Positions 49,721 to 61,015 of a DNA stretch of 64,000 nt are shown here, one piece after another. How positions within the stretch are numbered: the stretch's first letter is position 1; the number at the start of each line of letters is the position of its first letter. Source of the stretch: Burkholderia sp. D-99. Its GTDB lineage: Bacteria; Pseudomonadota; Gammaproteobacteria; Burkholderiales; Burkholderiaceae. The position numbers and the translations under genes were made by a program. The DNA is taken from NCBI RefSeq assembly GCF_011605345.1, contig NZ_JAAOXM010000012.1:62001-126000 (forward strand). Direction: 5' to 3'. The notes beneath the pieces are model-generated. The model did not search any database. It was not told the origin of the DNA and saw only the letters and a program-made list of their open reading frames with translations.

Positions 49721-51808
49721 TCACTTCTGCAGCAGCGCCTTCAGGCTCGCGAGCCGGTCTTTCGGCGACATCGGCGCCTCTTCCGGCGTGGGCGGCGGCG
49801 CGTCGTCGAGCCCCATCTCCGGGATGAAGCGCGACGGCTCGCATACGACCGTCTCGCGCGCCCGCTTGCGCTTCTTGCACCAGTTCAGGTGCAGGCTGCG
49901 CTGCGCGCGCGTGATCGCGACGTACATCAGCCGGCGCTCCTCCTCGATCCGCTCGTTGTCGATCGGGCCGTCGTCCTCGCTGCCGCCGCGGTGCGGCATG
50001 ATGCCCTCCTCAACGCCGACCAGGAACACATGCGGATACTCGAGCCCCTTCGACGCATGGACGGTCGACAGCCGCACGGCGTCCGGATCCTCGTCCTTGC
50101 CCTCGAGCATCGACATCAGCGCGACGGTCTGGATCAGGCCGAGCAGGTTCTTGCCGGTATCGGCGAGCCCGTCCGCGTTGTGGAAGCCCTCGGCCTCACC
50201 ATCGACAGCCGCCGTCTCGGGCTTCGTGCCCTTGCGCTTCAGCCATTCGAGGAATTCGAGCACGTTCTGCCACTTCGACTGCGCCTGGCGCTCGTCGAAC
50301 GCGTCGTACAGGTACGCCTCGTAGTGGATCGCTTCCATCATGTCGTCGAGCACGACGGTCGCGGGTTCCTTGTCCGCGCGGTCGGTCAGGCGCTGGATGA
50401 AGTCGCAGAACATCCTGAGCGGCTCAACCTGCCGCGCGGACAGCCGCGCCTCGATCCCGCCCATGTACACGGCCTCGAACAGCGACACCTTCGCCTGGCC
50501 CGCGAACGAGCCGAGCGCCTCGAGCGTCGTGTTGCCGATCCCGCGACGCGGCGTCGTGACCGCGCGGATGAACGCGGGATCGTCGTCGGCGTTCGCGATC
50601 AGCCGCAGGTAGGCGCACAGGTCCTTGATCTCGGCCTTGTCGAAGAACGACTGGCCGCCCGACAGCACATAGGGAATCCGCTCGCGCCGCAGCACCTGCT
50701 CGAAGATGCGCGCCTGGAAGTTGCCGCGATACAGGATCGCGTAGTCGCGGAACTGCGCGCGCCGCTCGAACTTGTGCGCGGACAGCCGGAACACGACCGA
50801 TTCGGCCTCGTGCTCCTCGTCGTTGCACGGCGTGACGGTGATCGAATCGCCCATCCCGTGCTCGGACCACAGCTTCTTCTCGAACAGCTTCGGGTTGTTC
50901 GCGATCACGTTGTTCGCGGCGGTGAGGATGCGCACCGTCGACCGGTAATTCTGCTCGAGCTTGACCAGGTGCAGCTTCGGGAAATCCTTGCCGAGCTGCG
51001 CGAGGTTCTCGAGCGTCGCTCCTCGCCAGCCGTAGATCGCCTGGTCGTCGTCGCCGACCGCCGTGAACGCGGCGCGCGGGCCCGCGAGCTGCTTCAGCAG
51101 CTCGTACTGGCACGCATTGGTGTCCTGGTACTCGTCGATCAGCAGGTAGCGCAGCTTGTTCTGCCAGCGGTCGCGCACCTGCTCGTTCTTCGCGAACAGT
51201 TCGGCTGGCAGGCGGATCAGGTCGTCGAAGTCGACCGCCTGGTACGCGTGCAGCGTCGCGACGTAGTTGCGGTAGACCAGCGCGGCCTGGTGCTCGTCCT
51301 CGTTGGCCGCGATCGCCATCGCCTCGTCGGGCATGATCAGGCCGTTCTTCCACAGCGAGATGATGCTCTGGACCTTGCGGATCAGGCCCTTGTCGGTCGT
51401 GCCGAGCTGCTCCTGGATCATCCCGAAGCAGTCGTCCGAATCCATGATCGAGAACTGCGGCTTCAGGCCGACGTGCTCGGCCTCCTGGCGCAGGATCTGC
51501 ACACCCAGCGAGTGGAACGTGCAAACGGTGAGCTGGTTGACGGGCACCTTGCGGCCTTCCTTGCCGGGCGTGGTGAGCGTCTTGCCCTCGAGCAGCTTCC
51601 CCACGCGCTCGCGCATTTCGGCGGCCGCCTTGTTCGTGAACGTGACGGCGGCGATGTGGCGCGGCTCGAAGCCTTTCGCTTCGATCAGGTGCGCGATCTT
51701 CTGCGTGATCACGCGGGTCTTGCCGCTGCCCGCGCCGGCGAGCACGAGACAGGGACCGTCGAGGTAGCGCACCGCTTCGTTCTGGGCGGGATTGAGGCCT
51801 GCGGACAT
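49721..51808 (-). CDS. rep: ATP-dependent DNA helicase Rep
   Basis: Superfamily 1A 3'-5' DNA helicase of 695 aa that helps forks past bound proteins. Q-motif LNPAQNEAVRY, Walker A VLAGAGSGKTRVI, motif Ia FTNKAAAEMRERV, Walker B LLIDEYQDTN, motif III GDDDQAIYGWRGA, motif IV QNYRS, motif V TVHASKGLEYPHV and motif VI YVAITRAQ. Overall similarity in order and spacing is to E. coli Rep more than UvrD. The ATG at 51808 gives the family N-terminus MSAGLNPAQ; the longer frame upstream is Ala/Pro-rich noise. Confidence 0.93.
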   Translation of the reverse strand: MSAGLNPAQNEAVRYLDGPCLVLAGAGSGKTRVITQKIAHLIEAKGFEPRHIAAVTFTNKAAAEMRERVGKLLEGKTLTTPGKEGRKVPVNQLTVCTFHSLGVQILRQEAEHVGLKPQFSIMDSDDCFGMIQEQLGTTDKGLIRKVQSIISLWKNGLIMPDEAMAIAANEDEHQAALVYRNYVATLHAYQAVDFDDLIRLPAELFAKNEQVRDRWQNKLRYLLIDEYQDTNACQYELLKQLAGPRAAFTAVGDDDQAIYGWRGATLENLAQLGKDFPKLHLVKLEQNYRSTVRILTAANNVIANNPKLFEKKLWSEHGMGDSITVTPCNDEEHEAESVVFRLSAHKFERRAQFRDYAILYRGNFQARIFEQVLRRERIPYVLSGGQSFFDKAEIKDLCAYLRLIANADDDPAFIRAVTTPRRGIGNTTLEALGSFAGQAKVSLFEAVYMGGIEARLSARQVEPLRMFCDFIQRLTDRADKEPATVVLDDMMEAIHYEAYLYDAFDERQAQSKWQNVLEFLEWLKRKGTKPETAAVDGEAEGFHNADGLADTGKNLLGLIQTVALMSMLEGKDEDPDAVRLSTVHASKGLEYPHVFLVGVEEGIMPHRGGSEDDGPIDNERIEEERRLMYVAITRAQRSLHLNWCKKRKRARETVVCEPSRFIPEMGLDDAPPPTPEEAPMSPKDRLASLKALLQK

Positions 51809-52085
51809 GATGGCGGATGGTGTTGCGGTTGACGGCGGAACGCCGGGAGGATGCCGTGCGCGACGGGCTGGCGAAGCAGGCGGACACGCGGGGCAGGACG
51901 CGCATGTTAACACGTCGGCGGCGCGCTTTTCGGGAGCGCCGCCGGGCGGGGCTGCGCGGGCGGATCCCGCGGCCGCCCCCTGTCCGTCCGGCCAATCCGG
52001 CCCCGTTCGCGCACCGATCGGCCACAATATGCGCACCCGGCGCCGCTCCGCGCGAGCCCGCCTGAACCGCCACCGGATCAACATC

Positions 52086-52793
52086 ATGGGATACCCGTTC
52101 GCCACCGCCGCCCTTGGCCCGCTGCTGTTCGCGCAGGGACGCTACGTGCGCCGCGTCACGCCGCGGCTGCCCGAGGCGGCCGGCCCGCGCAGCGGCGAAG
52201 CGGGCGACGGCCCGCCGCTGCGCGTGCTGGTGGTCGGCGATTCGGCCGCCGCGGGCGTCGGCGTCGCGACGCAGCGCGACGCGCTGTCCGGCCAGCTGGC
52301 GAATGCGCTCGCGGCCACCCACCGCGTGAGCTGGAAGCTGCTCGCGCGCACGGGCCTCACTACACAGGAGCTCGTCGACTGGCTCGCCGCCGAGCCGGCC
52401 GAGCCGTTCGACGTGGCCGTCACGTCGCTCGGCGTCAACGACGTGACGGGCGGCGTGCCGCCGGCCCGCTGGCAGGCGCAGCAGGCCGAGCTCGTCCGGC
52501 TGCTCGCCGCGCGCTTCCGGGTCGGGCACGCGATCCTGTCGGCGGTGCCGCCGATGGAACGCTTTCCGGCACTGCCGCAGCCGCTCGCGTGGTACCTCGG
52601 GCTGCGTGCAAAGCGGCTCAACACGGTGCTCGCCGGGTGGGCCGCCGCGCAGCCGCACTGCACGTTCCTGCGCGTCGAGCTGCCGCTCGAGCGCCACCTG
52701 ATGGCCACCGACGGCTTCCATCCCGGTGCAGCCGCCTGCGCCGTGTGGGCCGCGCAGGTCGCCGCCGCCGTGCTGCAGCGGGCAGCCGCATGA
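52086..52793 (+). CDS. SGNH/GDSL-family hydrolase
   Basis: Predicted esterase/lipase-fold hydrolase of 235 aa. Block I LVVGDSAAAGVGV (nucleophile Ser), block III SLGVNDVTGGVP (oxyanion Asn), and block V TDGFHPG (catalytic Asp and His). No cleavable signal peptide is clear; the N-terminus is mildly hydrophobic (MGYPFATAALGPLLFAQ). The ATG at 52086 is used because upstream sequence overlaps the rep leader. Substrate unknown. Confidence 0.88.
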   Translation: MGYPFATAALGPLLFAQGRYVRRVTPRLPEAAGPRSGEAGDGPPLRVLVVGDSAAAGVGVATQRDALSGQLANALAATHRVSWKLLARTGLTTQELVDWLAAEPAEPFDVAVTSLGVNDVTGGVPPARWQAQQAELVRLLAARFRVGHAILSAVPPMERFPALPQPLAWYLGLRAKRLNTVLAGWAAAQPHCTFLRVELPLERHLMATDGFHPGAAACAVWAAQVAAAVLQRAAA

Positions 52794-53026
52794 CGCGGCG
52801 CGGCGCCCTGCACCGGACGTTCGCCGCACGGGCAGCCGGGCGGGCCCGCACGTACGGCACGCGGGCCCGCGCAAAATGCCGGCTTTCCTTGCGCAAGCGC
52901 CGCGTCGCGCCGCGCGTTTCGCCGGAACGCGCCAGTACAAGCGGCGGCGCCATGCCAAAATAGCCGGTCGTCTTCGCGCCGTCTCGGCGCACCATCCTTT
53001 AGTTTCCTTCGCAGCCAGGGATTGCC

Positions 53027-54079
53027 ATGTCGTCATTGCTCAGGATTGGTTTGATGGGTTTCGGTTTCGCCGGCGCGACGTTCCACGCGCCCGTGATCGC
53101 CACGAGCGGCCGCACTGAAGTCGCCGCGATCGCGACGGGGCAGCCCGATCGCGCGCAGGCCGCGTATCCGGGCGCGCGCGTCGTCCCCGATCTCGACACG
53201 CTGCTCGGCCTCGACGACATCGAATGCGTGGTGATCGCCACGCCGAACGACACGCACTTCGCGCTCGCGCGCCAGGTGCTCGAAGCCGGCCGCCACGTGG
53301 TCGTCGACAAGCCCGTCACGCTCACCGCCGACGAGGCGCTCGCGCTCGCCCGGCTCGCGAACGCACGCAGCCGGCTGTTCGCGCCGTTCCACAATCGCCG
53401 CTGGGACGGCGATTTCCTCACCGTGCGCGACATCGTCAAATCGGGCGAACTCGGCCGCCTCACCTATTTCGCGTCGCATTTCGACCGCTTCCGCCCGACG
53501 CCGCGCACGCGCTGGCGCGAGGAGCCGGCCCGCGGCGGCGGCTTGCTGCTCGACCTCGGCCCGCACCTGATCGACCAGGCGCTCGCGCTGTTCGGCCTGC
53601 CGGATACGGTGAGCGCGACCGTCAAGACGCGCCGCGACCATGGCACGGCGCCCGATTTCGTGCATCTGCAGCTCGGCTATCCGGACAAGGACGTCGCGCT
53701 GCATGCGAGCGCGCTGTCAGCGATCGAGCCCGCTCGCTTCACGCTGCACGGCACAGGCGGCAGCTACCAGAAGTTCGGCCTCGACACGCAGGAGGACCAG
53801 CTCAAGGCCGGCCTCACCGCGGACGACGTCGAATTCGGCGGCGGCAACCCGCCCGGCCTGCTGCGCGTACTCGACGGCGAGGTCGAGGTCGAGCGCCCGG
53901 TGCCGACACTCGACGGCCAGTACGCGGAGTTCTACCGCGCGCTCGCCGCGTCGATCCGCGACGGTGCGCCGTTCCCCGTCACCGCGCAGGACGCCGTCGA
54001 CGTGATGACGATCATCGAGCTCGCCGCGCAGAGCGAGCACGACGGCCGCCGGCTGCCGTTCGTGCGCCGCGCGATCTGA
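53027..54079 (+). CDS. Gfo/Idh/MocA family oxidoreductase
   Basis: NAD(P)-dependent oxidoreductase of 350 aa. N-terminal Rossmann fold with RIGLMGFGFAGATFHAPVI, then CVVIATPNDTHFALARQVL and HVVVDKPVTLTADEAL (the EKP-like DKP motif). The C-terminal alpha/beta domain has GRLTYFASHFDRFRP and GGGLLLDLGPHLIDQAL, with conserved Asp/His of the catalytic site. Sequence resembles the YdgJ/YhhX-like group; substrate is probably a sugar or polyol. ATG at 53027. Confidence 0.9.
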   Translation: MSSLLRIGLMGFGFAGATFHAPVIATSGRTEVAAIATGQPDRAQAAYPGARVVPDLDTLLGLDDIECVVIATPNDTHFALARQVLEAGRHVVVDKPVTLTADEALALARLANARSRLFAPFHNRRWDGDFLTVRDIVKSGELGRLTYFASHFDRFRPTPRTRWREEPARGGGLLLDLGPHLIDQALALFGLPDTVSATVKTRRDHGTAPDFVHLQLGYPDKDVALHASALSAIEPARFTLHGTGGSYQKFGLDTQEDQLKAGLTADDVEFGGGNPPGLLRVLDGEVEVERPVPTLDGQYAEFYRALAASIRDGAPFPVTAQDAVDVMTIIELAAQSEHDGRRLPFVRRAI

Positions 54080-54249
54080 CACCGCGCGCGTGCCAGTCGC
54101 GGCCGGCCGGCACGCGCGCGGCTGGCCCGGCGGATTCGATTACAGGAACATTCGGTTACAAATGCCGGGGGAACGAAAGTCAGCGTCCGACCGGTCTGAT
54201 GCGTTTCTCAAAAAAGTCGATCCGACACCAATCCGTCTGGAGAATGTTG

Positions 54250-54612
54250 ATGCAACGGTTGATTCGCGCAGCAGCGTGCTGCGTCCTGGTTTCCTCGCTT
54301 GCGGCCTGTATCGTGCAGCCGCAGCAGCCGGTCCGCCCGGCACCCCCGCCGCGGCCGAACCCGCAGGTCGTCGCGAACGAGCGGATGCAGCAGATCCAGG
54401 GCCGGATCGACAACCTGCACCGCCGCATCGATGCGCGCGTGAACGGCGGCTACTACCCGCCGCCGTACGGCGCGCAACTTCACCACCGGCTCGACGTGAT
54501 CCGCCAGGAAGCGAACGACATGTCCGCACAACATAGCGGCGGCCTGTCCGGCGACGAGCAGCGCGTGCTGAACCAGGAACTCGACACGGCCGCGCGCGCG
54601 ATCGGCGAGTAA
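54250..54612 (+). CDS. Small helical lipoprotein
   Basis: Predicted lipoprotein of 120 aa, no named function. The signal peptide MQRLIRAAACCVLVSSLAAC ends in the lipobox SLAAC. A Pro-rich stretch (QPQQPVRPAPPPRPNPQ) follows, then a helical region with QQIQGRIDNLHRRIDARVNG and a C-terminal helix (DEQRVLNQELDTAARAIGE). The ATG at 54250 is preferred over one at 54244 because GGAG lies 7 nt before it. It is followed by a hairpin. Confidence 0.72.
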   Translation: MQRLIRAAACCVLVSSLAACIVQPQQPVRPAPPPRPNPQVVANERMQQIQGRIDNLHRRIDARVNGGYYPPPYGAQLHHRLDVIRQEANDMSAQHSGGLSGDEQRVLNQELDTAARAIGE

Positions 54613-54638
54613 CGCACCGGCGCCCGCCGGAGCGGAAA

Positions 54639-54665
54639 AAGCGGCGGCACCGGCTGCCGCCGCTT
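54639..54665 (+). terminator. Hairpin after the small lipoprotein gene
   Basis: 11-bp stem AAGCGGCGGCA / TGCCGCCGCTT with a 5-nt loop, followed by a weakly T-rich stretch. Confidence 0.7.
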
Positions 54666-54703
54666 GTAGTCGCTTGTCGCGAAGCGACATTCTTTTGCTC
54701 AAA

Positions 54704-54732
54704 TTGACAAGGCCCACCCGCTCGCGTACAGT
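54704..54732 (+). promoter_or_regulatory. Sigma-70 promoter of the gcv operon
   Basis: TTGACA (54704-54709), 17-nt spacer, TACAGT (54727-54732). Consensus -35 and spacing; the start site would fall right at the first riboswitch aptamer. Confidence 0.85.
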
Positions 54733-54743
54733 CGCCCGCACGC

Positions 54744-54999
54744 GTCGGGAGAGCGTGTAACCGTGCTGTTTCAGCCCGGTTGCGCCGCCGAAGGGGCACA
54801 CCCGCAAACTCTCAGGCAAAAGGACCGACCGCGTCGGGGAATCCCGTCCGCGCATCGCGCGGGCACACTCTCCCCGCACTCTGGAGAGCGGCAGTAGCCC
54901 GCAGCGCATAGGCTGCGCGGGCAAGCTGCCCACCGAAGGGGCGCGCGTTCGCCAGGCTTTGCCGGCAGCGCAATCTCTCAGGTATCGAGGACAGAGGGG
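54744..54999 (+). ncRNA. Tandem glycine riboswitch
   Basis: Two glycine aptamers in series. First (about 54744-54833): GGGAGAGCG, GCCGAAGGGGCA and CTCTCAGGCAAAAGGACCG. Second (about 54878-54999): CTGGAGAGCGGC, CACCGAAGGGGC and TCTCTCAGGTATCGAGGACAG. These are the conserved blocks of the gcvT class. It lies between a sigma-70 promoter and gcvT; glycine binding is expected to turn the operon on. Confidence 0.97.
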
Positions 55000-55088
55000 C
55001 ATGTACCGGATCGCTCGCAGGCCGTCGGCCGCAGTGGTCGGCACATGGCCGTTCTGATCCGCGCGCAAGCGCCTTGCCTGAGGCCTCG

Positions 55089-56207
55089 ATGACTGCACTG
55101 AATCACACCCCGCTCAACGCCGCGCACCGCGCGCTCAATGCCCGCATGGTCGACTTCGGCGGCTGGGACATGCCCGTCAACTACGGCTCGCAGATCGAAG
55201 AACATGAAGCCGTGCGCACCGACGCCGGCATGTTCGACGTGTCGCACATGTGCGTGGTCGATTTCACCGGCAGCCGCGTGCGCGCGTTCTTCGAGCATGC
55301 GATCGCGAACAACGTCGGCAAGCTCAAGACGCCCGGCAAGGCACTCTACTCGTGCCTGCTCAATCCGCAGGGCGGCGTCATCGACGACCTGATCGTCTAC
55401 TACTTCACCGAAGAATTCTTCCGCGTCGTCGTCAACGCCGGCACGGCCGAGAAAGACATCGCGTGGTTCAACCAGCTGAACGAGCAAGGCGGCTACGGCG
55501 TCACGATCACGCCGCGCCGCGATTTCGCGATCGTCGCCGTTCAAGGCCCGAACGCCCGCGAAAAGGCCTGGACGACGGTGCCCGCCGCGCGCGCCGCCAC
55601 CAGCGAGCTGAAGCCGTTCAACGCCGCGCAAGTCGCCGCCACGCCGTTCGGCGATCTCACCGTCGCACGCACCGGCTATACCGGTGAAGACGGCTTCGAA
55701 ATCATCGTCCCGGCCGTGCACGTCGAAGCGCTGTGGAACGCGCTGCAGCAAAACGGCGTGCGTCCGTGCGGGCTCGGCGCGCGCGACACGCTGCGCCTCG
55801 AGGCCGGCATGAACCTGTACGGCCAGGACATGGACGACACCGTCTCCCCGCTCGACGCGGGCCTCGCGTGGACGGTCGACCTCAGCGCCCCACGCGAGTT
55901 CGTCGGCCGCGCCGCACTGGAAGCCAACGGCACCCGCGCCGCGTTCGTCGGCCTGATCCTGCAGAAGGAAAACGGCAAGGCGGGCGGCGTGCTGCGCGCG
56001 CACCAGAAGGTCGTCACGCCGCACGGCGAAGGCGAGATCACGAGCGGCACGTTCTCGCCGTCGATGCAGGAATCGATCGCGTTCGCACGCGTGCCGGCGG
56101 CCGTCCAGATCGGCGACCTGGTCCAGGTGCAAATTCGAGACAAGAATCTTCCCGCGCGCGTGGTAAAACTGCCGTTCGTGCGCAACGGCAAGGTCCTCGC
56201 TGCGTAA
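55089..56207 (+). CDS. gcvT: Glycine cleavage system T protein (aminomethyltransferase)
   Basis: Takes the aminomethyl group from lipoyl-GcvH and yields 5,10-methylene-THF and ammonia, 372 aa. Landmarks: ARMVDFGGWDMPVNYGSQIE, MFDVSHMCVVDFTG, YTGEDGFEIIVP, LGARDTLRLEAGMNLYGQDM, and the C-terminal GEITSGTFSPSM. ATG at 55089 follows GAGG by 5 nt. First gene of gcvT-gcvH-gcvP, directly under the glycine riboswitch. Confidence 0.97.
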   Translation: MTALNHTPLNAAHRALNARMVDFGGWDMPVNYGSQIEEHEAVRTDAGMFDVSHMCVVDFTGSRVRAFFEHAIANNVGKLKTPGKALYSCLLNPQGGVIDDLIVYYFTEEFFRVVVNAGTAEKDIAWFNQLNEQGGYGVTITPRRDFAIVAVQGPNAREKAWTTVPAARAATSELKPFNAAQVAATPFGDLTVARTGYTGEDGFEIIVPAVHVEALWNALQQNGVRPCGLGARDTLRLEAGMNLYGQDMDDTVSPLDAGLAWTVDLSAPREFVGRAALEANGTRAAFVGLILQKENGKAGGVLRAHQKVVTPHGEGEITSGTFSPSMQESIAFARVPAAVQIGDLVQVQIRDKNLPARVVKLPFVRNGKVLAA

Positions 56208-56324
56208 CGGCCGGGAGGCCCGCCTCCCGGGAAGCCGGGAGATGGCGCCCGGCGCAACACCACACCCGGCGCGCCCCGGCGGCGCGCCAACAGAACGAAC
56301 AAACCCTTTTATCAGGAGCATCCG

Positions 56325-56705
56325 ATGAGCAACGTCCCGGCCGATCTGAAGTACACCGACGAACACGAGTGGATCCGCACTGAAGCCGACGGCACGCTGA
56401 CGATCGGCATCACCGATCACGCGCAGAACACGCTCGGCGACATCGTCTTCCTCGAACTGCCGCCCGTCGGCAAGCAGGTGAAGGCAGGCGACGCGATCGG
56501 CGTCGTCGAATCCGTGAAAGCCGCGTCGGACATCTATTCGCCGGTGTCGGGCGAGGTGGTCGCGATCAACGCGGACGCAGTCGACACGCCGGAAGAGGTG
56601 AACAGCGACGCGTACGACACGTGGCTGTTCAAGATCAAGCTCGCGGCCGGTGCATCGACCGACAGCCTGCTCGACGCTGCCGCCTACAGCAAGCTGATCG
56701 ACTAA
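56325..56705 (+). CDS. gcvH: Glycine cleavage system H protein
   Basis: Lipoyl carrier protein of 126 aa that shuttles the aminomethyl group between GcvP and GcvT. The lipoylation lysine is K65 in VVESVKAASDIY. KYTDEHEWIRTE and GDIVFLELPPVGKQV are typical. The ATG follows AGGAG. It sits about 120 bp after gcvT, with a GC-rich hairpin (56211-56230) between. Confidence 0.97.
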   Translation: MSNVPADLKYTDEHEWIRTEADGTLTIGITDHAQNTLGDIVFLELPPVGKQVKAGDAIGVVESVKAASDIYSPVSGEVVAINADAVDTPEEVNSDAYDTWLFKIKLAAGASTDSLLDAAAYSKLID

Positions 56706-56769
56706 TTCCCTTACCCGAACTGCGCGCGGCCGGCCAGCCAGCCGGCTCGCGCGGGACCAGAGTCACGCC

Positions 56770-59697
<2,928 letters not shown>

Positions 59698-59733
59698 CGC
59701 GCGCCAGGCCAGGAGCCGCCCGATGGTGACCGC

Positions 59734-59769
59734 ACCGCACGCAACTCCGTGTTGCGTGCGGTTTTTTTG
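59734..59769 (+). terminator. Rho-independent terminator after gcvP
   Basis: 12-bp stem ACCGCACGCAAC / GTTGCGTGCGGT with a 5-nt loop and a T-run. Confidence 0.95.
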
Positions 59770-59848
59770 TTCGCCGCTCGAACCGGTTCACGTTCGTCCG
59801 CCAATCCGGCTAACATCACACGCGATCCAGCCAATGAAGGAGTTCCGC

Positions 59849-60985
59849 ATGGTGCGTCCGATGTTTCCGGGCCATGGTGCAATGCAAAGGCGGCCGCGCA
59901 CGCGCCGCTTCGTGCCGATGCTCGTCGCGTCACTGTCGTTGGCCGCCGCCGGCCTCGGCGCGTCCGGCAGCGCGCGCGCGGCGATGAATTTCTGCGCGGC
60001 GCCGGCACTGCAGGCGAGCGAGACGACGCAGGCCGAGCCGGGCGTGCAGGCGCTGATCCGCAGCGTCGACGCACGCATCGGCGAGCAGCCGAAGGCGATG
60101 GCGCGCGTGCACACCGAGGGCACGCTGCCCCACGAAGGCATCTACGACCAGAGCGCCGCCGCGCTGAAGGATCTCGACCTGATGCGCGATGCTGCGCTCG
60201 CATGGCGCGTGACGAACGCGCCGCGCTACCTGCAGCTCGTCGACCGCTTCCTGTCCGCGTGGGTCGCGACCTACCAGCCGAGCTTCAACCCGATCGACGA
60301 AACGCGCTTCGAGAGCCTGATCGTCGCGTACGACATGACGGCAAGCGCGCTGCCGGTCAAGACTCGCAACGCGACGGCCGCGTTCATCGCGAAGCTCGGC
60401 GCCGGCTATGTCGCGCAGATCGACGCGCAGAAGCGCCCGCTTACCGGTACGTGGCGCAACAACTGGCAGAGCCACCGGATCAAGCTGATCGCGCTGTCCG
60501 CGTTCACGCTCGGCGATCGCAGGATGATGAACGCCGCGCAGCGGCTGTTCGTCGAGCACCTCGCCGACAACATCGGCCCGGACGGCAAGACGTGGGACTT
60601 CGAGGAACGCGATGCGCTGCACTACGCGGTCTACGACCTGCAGCCGCTGGTGACGGCCGCGCTCGCCGCGCGCCGCTTCAACCGCAACTGGCTGCGCGAG
60701 CGCGGCGCGAACGGCGCGACGCTCGCCGCCGCACTCGACTGGCTCGTGCCGTACGCGCTCGGCGAGAAAACGCACGAGGAATTCGTGAATTCGCCGGTGC
60801 CGTTCGACGCGAAGCGCCGCGAAGCCGGCCTGCCGGGCTACACGGGGCAGTGGGACCCGAAAAACGCCACCGAACTCTTTCATCTGGCCGCGCGGCTCGA
60901 CGGGCGCTATGCCCGCGTCGCGCAGCAACTATCCCCAACGCCGCCCGCATGGCTCGCCGCGTGCCTGCCATTGCAGGCGCGCTAG
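59849..60985 (+). CDS. Alginate-lyase family exported protein
   Basis: Predicted periplasmic polysaccharide lyase-like protein of 378 aa. Long signal peptide with an Arg-rich n-region (MQRRPRTRRF) and cleavage near SARA-AMN. The (alpha/alpha) toroid domain shows TGTWRNNWQSHRIKL and WDFEERDALHYAVYDLQPLV, matching the alginate lyase family (PF05426-like) core with conserved Asn, His and Tyr. The ATG at 59849 follows AAGGAG by 7 nt. It lies between the gcv terminator and sdaA. Substrate not shown. Confidence 0.85.
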   Translation: MVRPMFPGHGAMQRRPRTRRFVPMLVASLSLAAAGLGASGSARAAMNFCAAPALQASETTQAEPGVQALIRSVDARIGEQPKAMARVHTEGTLPHEGIYDQSAAALKDLDLMRDAALAWRVTNAPRYLQLVDRFLSAWVATYQPSFNPIDETRFESLIVAYDMTASALPVKTRNATAAFIAKLGAGYVAQIDAQKRPLTGTWRNNWQSHRIKLIALSAFTLGDRRMMNAAQRLFVEHLADNIGPDGKTWDFEERDALHYAVYDLQPLVTAALAARRFNRNWLRERGANGATLAAALDWLVPYALGEKTHEEFVNSPVPFDAKRREAGLPGYTGQWDPKNATELFHLAARLDGRYARVAQQLSPTPPAWLAACLPLQAR

Positions 60986-61015
60986 CACTACTCTTAAAGC
61001 AAGGCAGGAATCGAA

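Noticed and set aside
51808..52105. N-terminal extension of the rep helicase
   Set aside because: The extension is Ala/Pro/Arg-rich, has no family match, and the conserved Rep N-terminus starts at 51808.
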